A stretch of DNA of 30,253 nucleotides. Source: CAYSUS01 sp964434165. GTDB taxonomy: Bacteria; Planctomycetota; Planctomycetia; Pirellulales; Thermoguttaceae. Within the stretch, counting starts at the first letter, position 1. Every line of letters starts with the position of its first letter. Location of the stretch: contig CAYSUS010000089.1 of the NCBI GenBank assembly GCA_964434165.1, forward strand, positions 1 through 30,253. Reading direction: 5' to 3'. This document shows positions 25,082-30,253 of the stretch, in pieces. The notes beneath the pieces were generated by a model, which was not told where the DNA came from, made no database searches, and saw nothing but the letters and a program-made list of their open reading frames with translations. Position numbers and translations under genes: made by a program.

Positions 25082-25414
25082 TCACCCGGGCATTCCCGCC
25101 CGAGCGCGGCGGCACAGGTGGACCAGGTCCTCGACGGCCTGGCGGATCTGCGGTTCGGGCTGGCCGTCGCGCACGGCGGCCTCGGCCTGGGCCGCGGCCC
25201 GCGTGATCGGCTCGAAACCGTAGCCGCCAGCCGCGCCTTTGAGTTGGTGGGCGTTTCGACGGAGGCTTTCCCAGTCCTCCGCATCAAGCAGATCGAGGAA
25301 TCCTTCGATCCGCTCGGGCATCTCCTCGACGAACAGCTCGACGAGCTCGCCGAAGTCGGGGTCGCCGCCGAGCGTGGAGTAGAGCGGCCCTCGCTGTTCC
25401 AGCTCACAGGTCAT
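25082..25414 (-). CDS. second single-domain Hpt protein
   Basis: 110 residues. One Hpt domain: FGELVELFVEEMPERIEGFL (21-40), LDAEDWESLRRNAHQLKGA with phospho-His at residue 56, then AAGGYGFEPI and a final helix. GGGAGGA with 9 bp spacing precedes the ATG, the best ribosome site among the signalling genes here. It stands alone: the neighbours are the PGK-like gene (convergent) and the Cys-rich protein (divergent). It is only weakly like the Hpt at 16839-17216, so it is not a recent copy. The two hybrid kinases in the window both end in receivers and lack Hpt domains, so either could use it. Confidence 0.85.
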   Translation of the reverse strand: MTCELEQRGPLYSTLGGDPDFGELVELFVEEMPERIEGFLDLLDAEDWESLRRNAHQLKGAAGGYGFEPITRAAAQAEAAVRDGQPEPQIRQAVEDLVHLCRRARAGMPG

Positions 25415-25921
25415 GTTGTTTTCCTCCCGGCGCTGTGGGACGGCGAGCCCGCCGCGCGCAGCGGCCCGCCTGGACGTTTCTCATCGGGTTTCCCCCCTGC
25501 CTAGGATAGGTCACGTCGGCAAAGCGCGCCGACTCCGGCGGGCCCGGCGCGCAGGGTCGGTCCGGTCCTGCCGATGATTCCGGTCGGACGGACGATGCCG
25601 CTTGTGAGGATGGCAGGGGTCCTGCGGCTCCGTCGAGGCAGCGGAAGAAAAGGCTGCGGTCAGGCGGCGGCCCAGCCGGGCGCCGGGTCGCCCGCAGGCC
25701 TCGCGATCGATCCCTCCGGCGCAGACGATCGATCCTTCATGTCTGACAAGGCAGTCACATCCGCGCGCTTGTATCTACGGCGGCTGGAGGAAGCGGGTTA
25801 TCTGGTTAAGGATTCCCGATGGCGACCGACGATAGGAATCGCTAGACCGGGCCAGAAGCCCGCGTCTGCGCTACCATGCGTCAGTTCCCACCTGGTGTTT
25901 CCCTAACAAGGAGCGTCTCTT
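25415..25921. other. 507-bp divergent region between Hpt and Cys-rich protein genes
   Basis: An AT-rich -10-like CTATCC (minus, around 25503-25509) may serve the Hpt gene. An open stretch 25738-25906 (+) reads MSDKAVTSARLYLRRLEEAG and on to a TAA, faintly like the end of a winged helix, but without a ribosome site. No other gene is supported. It should contain the promoter of the Cys-rich gene. Confidence 0.4.
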
Positions 25922-26665
25922 ATGAAGCGCCGCATCCTCCTCCCGGTGGCGGCTGCGTTTGCAGTCGTCATCGGCGTGAGTGCCTCCTCGGCGGAGGCCG
26001 GTCTGTTCAACTTCGGCGGGTGTTGCGAGCCGGCCACCTGCGCGCCGGCCACCTGCGCGCCGGTCTGCTGCGATCCGTGCTGCGATCCGTGCTGCAAGCC
26101 GCGCCTGATCGATCGGATTCGCGCCCGGCTGGCCGAGTGCCGCGCCCGGCTGTGCTGCGATCCCTGCTGCGAGCCCGTCTGCTGCGAGCCCGTCGCTTGT
26201 GCCCCGGCCGCGTGCGAGCCGGCCACGTGTGCCCCGGCCGCGTGCGCGCCGGCCCCCTGCGCTCCGGCCTGCGAGCCGGTCTGCTGTGATCCGTGCTGCG
26301 ATCCCTGCTGCAAGCCGACGCTGCTCGACCGCATCCGCGGCCGCCTGGCCGCCTTCCGTGCCCGCCGGTGCTGCGATCCTTGCTGCGAGCCCGTCTGCTG
26401 CGAGCCGGCCGCGTGCGCTCCGGCCTGTGAGCCGACCTGCTGCGAGCCCTGCTGCGACCCCTGCTGCGACCCCTGCTGCAAGCCGACGCTGCTCGACCGC
26501 ATCCGCGGCCGCCTGGCCGCCTTCCGTGCCCGCCGGTGCTGCGATCCCTGCTGCGAGCCCGTCTGCTGCGAGCCCACGTGCTGCGAGCCGGCTTGCTGCG
26601 GTGCCGCGACCGTCCCCGCGGAGGCTCCGGCCCCGGCCGCCCCGGCACCCCAGCCCTCGACCTAG
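25922..26665 (+). CDS. secreted Cys-rich repeat protein (CCxPC / basic-helix modules)
   Basis: 247 residues. Signal peptide MKRRILLPVAAAFAVVIGV...AEA (cleavage after ~26). The mature part has about 55 Cys, nearly all in 4-5 residue units such as CCDP, CCEPV, CAPA and CEPT. It is built of three modules, each a basic amphipathic helix (KPRLIDRIRARLAECRARL, then KPTLLDRIRGRLAAFRARR twice) followed by a Cys/Pro block, and ends in an Ala/Pro tail. The Cys blocks carry the Asp/Glu and the helices the Arg. No known family is recognised. Planctomycete walls are known to be rich in Cys and Pro, so a disulfide-linked envelope protein is a fair idea; metal binding (metallothionein-like) is the alternative. 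AAGGAG sits 8-13 bp before the ATG, and a strong terminator follows. Confidence 0.85.
   Translation: MKRRILLPVAAAFAVVIGVSASSAEAGLFNFGGCCEPATCAPATCAPVCCDPCCDPCCKPRLIDRIRARLAECRARLCCDPCCEPVCCEPVACAPAACEPATCAPAACAPAPCAPACEPVCCDPCCDPCCKPTLLDRIRGRLAAFRARRCCDPCCEPVCCEPAACAPACEPTCCEPCCDPCCDPCCKPTLLDRIRGRLAAFRARRCCDPCCEPVCCEPTCCEPACCGAATVPAEAPAPAAPAPQPST
26303..26574 (+). repeat. 104-bp direct repeat inside the Cys-rich gene
   Basis: 26303-26406 and 26471-26574 are the same over 104 bp except T26380 versus C26548. The offset is 168 bp, or 56 codons, so the frame is kept. The repeat covers the basic helix and the first Cys block. Confidence 0.9.
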
Positions 26666-26724
26666 TGCAAGGCGTTGCCGCCGGCCCGCCCCGCGGACCG
26701 GCCGGACAACAATGACCATAGCCC

Positions 26725-26759
26725 GCAACCGGCCCGCTGCGAACCAGCGGGCCGGTTGC
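26725..26759. terminator. strong hairpin after the Cys-rich gene
   Basis: GCAACCGGCCCGCTG (26725-26739), loop CGAAC, CAGCGGGCCGGTTGC (26745-26759): 15 perfect pairs, 60 bp after the stop. No long U-tract. Confidence 0.65.
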
Positions 26760-26918
26760 ATTGACGCACGCGGCTCAGCGCGGCGCGCGAAGCTTCGTCT
26801 TGCCGCCGGGCCGTGGTTACGCTAAGACTGCCTCTATCGGCGGACTGCGCTGAGACGAGGGCGAGGTGCCCGCCGCCCCAGCCGCCGCCCTTTGCACTTG
26901 AACGGGAGAGACCACGGC

Positions 26919-27461
26919 GTGACCGAGCGCGAGCGACAGGGGCCGGTGGAGATCGCCCTGGTGGGCGATTTGAGCAACGAGCAGAAGGGGCTTTGCGACA
27001 GCCTGCTGGACGTGGAGCCCGGCGCGGAGTGCATTCTCTATTTCGATTCCCCCGGCGGCAGCCCCTATACCGCGCTGGCCCTGACCTCCCTGATGCTCAT
27101 GCGAGAGCTGGCCACGACCGGGATCGTGGCCGGCGAGTGCTCCTCGGCGGCCGTTCTTCCCTTTGCGGCCTGCCGCAAGCGCGTCGTCACCCAGTACAGC
27201 GTGCTCCTGTTCCACCCCATGAAGTGGCAGAGCGAGGAGAACGTGAGCATCGTGGAGGCCTCGGAGTGGGCCCGCCACTTCGGCCACCTGGAAGCGGAGA
27301 TGGATCGGCTGCTGGCCGAGCTCCTCGGTCTGCCCCTTGAACGAATCCATCAGTGGGTCCGGCCGGGGCGATACGTCTCCGGCCCCGAGCTGGCCGAGAC
27401 CGGGGCCGCCGAGCTGGTCGATCTGAAGTCCTACAAGGTCTGCCGCGGACACGGGAAGTAG
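26919..27461 (+). CDS. ClpP/serine-protease-family (crotonase fold) protein lacking the catalytic Asp
   Basis: 180 residues from a GTG at 26919 with GGGAGAG 8-14 bp upstream (an open TTG at 26892 is less likely). ILYFDSPGGSPYTALAL matches the ClpP strand and oxyanion GG. IVAGECSSAAVLPFAACRKR holds the nucleophile Ser76 in the GxxxS position, and VLLFHPMKW the His99. The usual TxRDxxMS segment is VRPGRYVSGPEL, so Asp is replaced by Pro149 or Gly150. ClpP forms tetradecamers that degrade proteins handed over by Clp ATPases. No Clp ATPase gene is near, and the length is slightly below the ClpP norm. It may be a specialised ClpP-like peptidase, a ClpR-type partner, or a weak protease with a Ser-His dyad. 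A lipoprotein gene follows. Confidence 0.78.
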   Translation: MTERERQGPVEIALVGDLSNEQKGLCDSLLDVEPGAECILYFDSPGGSPYTALALTSLMLMRELATTGIVAGECSSAAVLPFAACRKRVVTQYSVLLFHPMKWQSEENVSIVEASEWARHFGHLEAEMDRLLAELLGLPLERIHQWVRPGRYVSGPELAETGAAELVDLKSYKVCRGHGK

Positions 27462-27572
27462 GTTCGGGGCTCAGGAGGCACGCGCGCGGTCTTCCCCGGA
27501 ACGGACCTCAACACGGGAGCCCGCCGCTCCCCGCGCTGCGACCGCTCCGTCATCGACCGAAGGAGGAGGGCG

Positions 27573-28913
27573 ATGAGACCCAAGCCAAGGACCGGGACCT
27601 CGTGGGCGCCTGCCGCGTGCGCCTGCGCGCTTGTGCTCGGCGGATGCGGCTCCGACTCCTCGGATGCGCCCCGGCCCATCGAGCACTACGGCGTACTTCC
27701 CGGCCTTGCGGCCACACCCGACCAGGACCTGAGAGAGGAGTACGCGCGGATCGTCGAGGAGGGCAGCACGCCGGAGATCCTCCAGGCCAGCGCGATCGCC
27801 GAAGCGGAGAACGTGGCGGCCGGGCTGCGCGACCTCTTCCCACCCGACAAGGTCGAGACCCTGCTCGACGAGGCCACCAGCATCACCCCGCCGGCCCGAC
27901 TGGGCTTCGCGTTCGGCCCGGTCCGCCTGCGGCGGGCGATCGCGTTCCGCGAGCGGTTCGACGCCGAGTGGCAGCAAGCCCGGGCGGCCCTGGCGCGGCC
28001 GCGATGCGACTTCGGCATTCGCCACACGGCCGGGCAGCTTGCCGACCTCCGTTTCATCGACACGTGCTGGCTGGTGCTGCGCCTGGCGTCGTTCTACGCG
28101 GCGGAGCGCCTGGACGAAGCCGACCTGGACGGGGCGATCGAGGGCCTGGGGTCCATGCTCCGGCTCGCCCAGTGCCTGGCCGCCGAGAAGCACATCGTGC
28201 CGCGCGGCGAGGCCGCCTTCATGCGTTCCGAGGCCCTGCTTCTGCTGGAGGCCATCACGCGGCATCCCAAGATCGAGCGCGAGCATCTGGCCACCATGCT
28301 CCGCATGGTCCAGGGCCAGCTTGCCACCTGGCCCCACGACGCGGAGGCCTGGATCGGCGACCGGGCCCTCGGCATGCACACCTACGAGATCGTGCGCGAC
28401 GGCCGCATGCACGAGCTCCTCAAGCCCGAGGACGTGGAGAATCTCGGCGGCCGCGTCGCCGCCCAGAACCTGGCCGAGACAGCCCAGCGCACCGTCAACG
28501 CCGACGAGCTCTACTACTTGCGGACCATGCGCCAGGTGATCGAGGCGTGCGCCAAGCCGTATTACCAGCGGGCAACGCTCCTGCAGGGCATTCGCACGGA
28601 GCTCCAGAACCGGGAAGGAACCTCCGCGGAGCCCATCGTGGCCGGGCGCCTGCTCCTTCCCGGACTGGAAAACGCCCAAGAGATCCAGGCCCGCGATCGG
28701 GCCTTCTGCGAGGCCTGGGCCCTGGCCCTGGCCCACGGCGTCGGCCTCGATCCCCCGCCGTACGAAGTGAATCCACTCACCGGCGCCGACTACCGTGTCA
28801 CGCGCCGCGATGGCCGCGTCGAGGTCTCGGAAGTGGGAACGGGACTGAAGGGCGACGACCCGAGGATGATCGTCCCCGATCTCGCCGCCGAAGCCGGCTC
28901 CCCCGCGCCCTGA
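27573..28913 (+). CDS. lipoprotein, helical, unknown function
   Basis: 446 residues. The N-terminus MRPKPRTGTSWAPAACACAL leads to VLGGCGSD, with the lipobox Cys at residue 25. The mature part is almost all helix: LREEYARIVEEGSTPEIL, LRRAIAFRERFDAEWQQARAAL, DTCWLVLRLASFYAAERLDE, AIEGLGSMLRLAQCLA. A C-terminal NPLTGADYRVTRRDGRVEVS strand segment resembles the end of other planctomycete lipoproteins of unknown role. AAGGAGGAGG just before the ATG is a very good ribosome site. It lies 111 bp after the ClpP-like gene and may share its transcript. Confidence 0.75.
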   Translation: MRPKPRTGTSWAPAACACALVLGGCGSDSSDAPRPIEHYGVLPGLAATPDQDLREEYARIVEEGSTPEILQASAIAEAENVAAGLRDLFPPDKVETLLDEATSITPPARLGFAFGPVRLRRAIAFRERFDAEWQQARAALARPRCDFGIRHTAGQLADLRFIDTCWLVLRLASFYAAERLDEADLDGAIEGLGSMLRLAQCLAAEKHIVPRGEAAFMRSEALLLLEAITRHPKIEREHLATMLRMVQGQLATWPHDAEAWIGDRALGMHTYEIVRDGRMHELLKPEDVENLGGRVAAQNLAETAQRTVNADELYYLRTMRQVIEACAKPYYQRATLLQGIRTELQNREGTSAEPIVAGRLLLPGLENAQEIQARDRAFCEAWALALAHGVGLDPPPYEVNPLTGADYRVTRRDGRVEVSEVGTGLKGDDPRMIVPDLAAEAGSPAP

Positions 28914-28945
28914 GCCCCGCGGCCGACGAGCTTCGGCCGCACGGC

Positions 28946-28970
28946 GCCGCCAACGGCGGCCCATATGGGC
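28946..28970. terminator. hairpin plus 12-bp palindrome after the lipoprotein gene
   Basis: GCCGCC-AAC-GGCGGC (28946-28960) runs directly into the perfect palindrome GCCCATATGGGC (28959-28970). It starts 33 bp after the stop at 28913. Confidence 0.4.
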
Positions 28971-29028
28971 GTGCATGACCCGGGGAGAAAAGCGCGGTCA
29001 GGGCCCCTTCTTGCCCAAGCGGCCCGAA

Positions 29029-29043
29029 GGGTGCTTCGCACCC
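29029..29043 (-). terminator. small hairpin past the end of the Pro/Asn-rich gene
   Basis: GGGTGC-TTC-GCACCC (29029-29043), 43 bp downstream of the minus-strand gene ending at 29086. Confidence 0.35.
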
Positions 29044-29085
29044 AAAGGTCCTGCCCCCCGTCCCCCCGCAATCACGCGACGCGAT

Positions 29086-30024
29086 TCAGAATCCCTGACC
29101 CGGAAAGTAGTTGCCCTGGTTCATGTAGTAGTTGGGCCGATAGGTTCCCTGGATCATCTGGTTCTGCTGCTGCAACCTCTGGATCATGCTCTGCTGGAAC
29201 TGGTTGTTGATCCGCAGCCCTTGAAGGTTGTCGCGATACTGCCGATTCAGGGCGTTCTGCTGCACGAAGGGGCGCACCAGGGAATAGTAGTTGTCCACGG
29301 GGCTGAAGCTGCCGCCGCGGTACAGGTTGTTGTAGGGAGAGTAGGTCGGCGGCGGCGAGTAGTTGCTGAACGGTTTGTCCAGCGTCGCCACCGGCGCCGT
29401 GGGGTTGAACGTCCCGAATCCGGCCACCGTGCCCGACCCGGCAGACGTGGTCGGCACGTACGGGCCGTAGGTCGGATCGAAAAACGCCGCGGTCGAGGGC
29501 ATGCTGCTGCGCGGCGACGGCGTCGTGGCGTGCGTCGTGGGCCCTAGCTGCGTCGTCCCGGCAGGCGTCGGCGCGGCGGGTAGGCTGCCAGGCAGGAATC
29601 CGGTCCCCGTGCCCGCCGCGGGGCTCGGCGCAACCGCCGGACCTGTGGCGCTCGGAGTCGTTCCCAACCCGTACGGCGTCGGGGGCATCGGAGGATTCAG
29701 ACCGCCACCAGGAATCGACGGCACGCTCGGAACCTGAGGTCCGTACGGCGAAGGTGCAGCCCCAGGCACGGACGGCGCAGCCGGACGGCCCACGCCGGCC
29801 GGAGCGGGTTGGTTAGGCTGCAGGACCTGGTTGCGCGCGGCGGCCGGTGGCGCGACAGAAGGCCGATACGGATTCGTGCCGGGACGGAACTGCGGGGTGC
29901 CCGGCACCTGACGCGCAGGATTGGGATTCGGGCTGGGCGGGACTGTCGGCTGCTGTGCCGAGGCCAGGGCGGCCACTCCCAGGGCGAACACCCCCGACAG
30001 GCAGGTCAGGAAGGGAGCCTTCAT
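29086..30024 (-). CDS. exported Pro/Asn/Gln-rich low-complexity protein
   Basis: 312 residues from the ATG at 30024, chosen because the signal peptide begins there (MKAPFLTCLSGVFALGVAAL, cleavage ASA-Q near residue 23) and GAGG lies 6-9 bp upstream. The longer frame to 30129 would run across the promoter. The mature part is Pro/Ala/Gly/Thr-rich up to about residue 200, then YSPPPTYSPYNNLYRGGSFS, and finally a Gln/Asn/Tyr-rich C-terminus (NNQFQQSMIQRLQQQNQMIQ, then GTYRPNYYMNQGNYFPGQGF). No domain is recognised. It is probably an unstructured envelope or extracellular protein of a kind common in planctomycetes. Confidence 0.75.
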   Translation of the reverse strand: MKAPFLTCLSGVFALGVAALASAQQPTVPPSPNPNPARQVPGTPQFRPGTNPYRPSVAPPAAARNQVLQPNQPAPAGVGRPAAPSVPGAAPSPYGPQVPSVPSIPGGGLNPPMPPTPYGLGTTPSATGPAVAPSPAAGTGTGFLPGSLPAAPTPAGTTQLGPTTHATTPSPRSSMPSTAAFFDPTYGPYVPTTSAGSGTVAGFGTFNPTAPVATLDKPFSNYSPPPTYSPYNNLYRGGSFSPVDNYYSLVRPFVQQNALNRQYRDNLQGLRINNQFQQSMIQRLQQQNQMIQGTYRPNYYMNQGNYFPGQGF

Positions 30025-30100
30025 GAGAACCTCGCTTTCCAGGCGCTCAAGCGCCGCAGTGGATGCAGGGAGAAACCGCCCGACGTACTCCTCTGGCCGT

Positions 30101-30129
30101 ATTCTAAGTCCGTTTTCCCCCAGCGGCAA
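30101..30129 (-). promoter_or_regulatory. sigma70-like promoter of the Pro/Asn-rich gene
   Basis: On the minus strand TTGCCG (30129-30124), 17 bp, TAGAAT (30106-30101). The leader to the ATG at 30024 is about 70 nt. Confidence 0.55.
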
Positions 30130-30196
30130 TCGACAAGCCCCCTACCTGCCGACCTTGGCAGCTCGCCAGTCTCCCCCCTATTGGGTCAACCCGCCC

Positions 30197-30253
30197 TTAG
30201 AAATTCGTCGGCCGGTCGATGGAGTTCCACTGGCGGATGGTCGAGGCGCCCAG
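30197..30253 (-). CDS. C-terminus of a gene cut by the window edge
   Basis: The minus-strand frame reads LGASTIRQWNSIDRPTNF and a TAA at 30199-30197. Only 18 residues are visible, so no family can be named. The codon use looks like protein, and the hydrophilic end followed by a 67-bp gap before the next promoter fits a true gene end. Confidence 0.4.
   Translation of the reverse strand: MGASTIRQWNSIDRPTNF

Noticed and set aside
26303..26574. CRISPR-like repeat array
   Set aside because: The repeats are long, in frame, inside a coding gene and only two in number, with no short regular spacers.
25922..26665. Reading the minus-strand frames over the Cys-rich repeats (Gln/Ser-rich or Arg-rich repeats) as genes
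   Set aside because: They only mirror the repeated codons. The plus strand has the signal peptide, the ribosome site and the terminator.

Overview
The window is high-GC DNA that looks like a planctomycete or a close relative. This is an inference from gene content. The pointers are a secreted protein with about 55 cysteines in 247 residues, a zinc-ribbon/Pro-Ala linker/one-TM protein, secreted prenyltransferase-repeat-like and DUF1570-like proteins, a PIG-L/NagB-like cluster, and large hybrid histidine kinases. No rRNA, tRNA, CRISPR array, intact transposase or phage gene was seen. Where promoters can be read they are sigma70-like (TTGNCC or similar, a 16-18 bp spacer, then TATAAT, TAGAAT, TATACT or TACGTT).

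Layout. Positions 1-1600 are an accessory-looking stretch with visibly lower GC: a decayed BrnT-type toxin-antitoxin locus, an unrecognised protein and a small lipoprotein. Positions 1712-3415 hold divergent genes for a short prenyltransferase-repeat-like secreted protein and a zinc-ribbon membrane protein. Positions 3629-6221 are a same-strand set: PIG-L deacetylase, NagB-like sugar-phosphate deaminase/isomerase, and a second PIG-L protein that has lost its metal ligands. Positions 6337-12288 (minus) are one giant gene of 1983 codons: kinase-like domain, STAND ATPase, helical repeats, GAF, histidine kinase, two receiver domains. Positions 12624-14644 (minus) are a translationally coupled alpha/beta hydrolase and SAM methyltransferase. 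Positions 15373-16629 (minus) encode a FadL/OmpP1-type outer membrane protein.

Positions 16839-19408 contain a divergent pair: an orphan Hpt protein (minus) and a REC-HisKA-HATPase-REC hybrid kinase (plus). Then come a double-GNAT acetyltransferase (minus, its stop codon overlapping that of the kinase), a GxxExxY-family gene remnant, a secreted zinc metallopeptidase and a GT4-type glycosyltransferase (minus, overlapping genes), a divergent phosphoglycerate kinase homologue (plus), a second orphan Hpt (minus), the cysteine-rich repeat protein (plus), a ClpP-like serine protease (plus), a lipoprotein (plus), a Pro/Asn/Gln-rich exported protein (minus) and the C-terminus of a further minus-strand gene at the right edge.

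How they may work together. Neither hybrid kinase carries an Hpt domain, and two single-domain Hpt proteins sit within about 19 kb of them, so the four genes could form one branched phosphorelay. The PIG-L, NagB-like and pseudo-PIG-L genes look like an amino-sugar deacetylation/deamination set. The most unusual single gene is the cysteine-rich repeat protein at 25922-26665, a candidate disulfide-linked envelope or metal-binding protein whose repeat is still duplicating at the DNA level.
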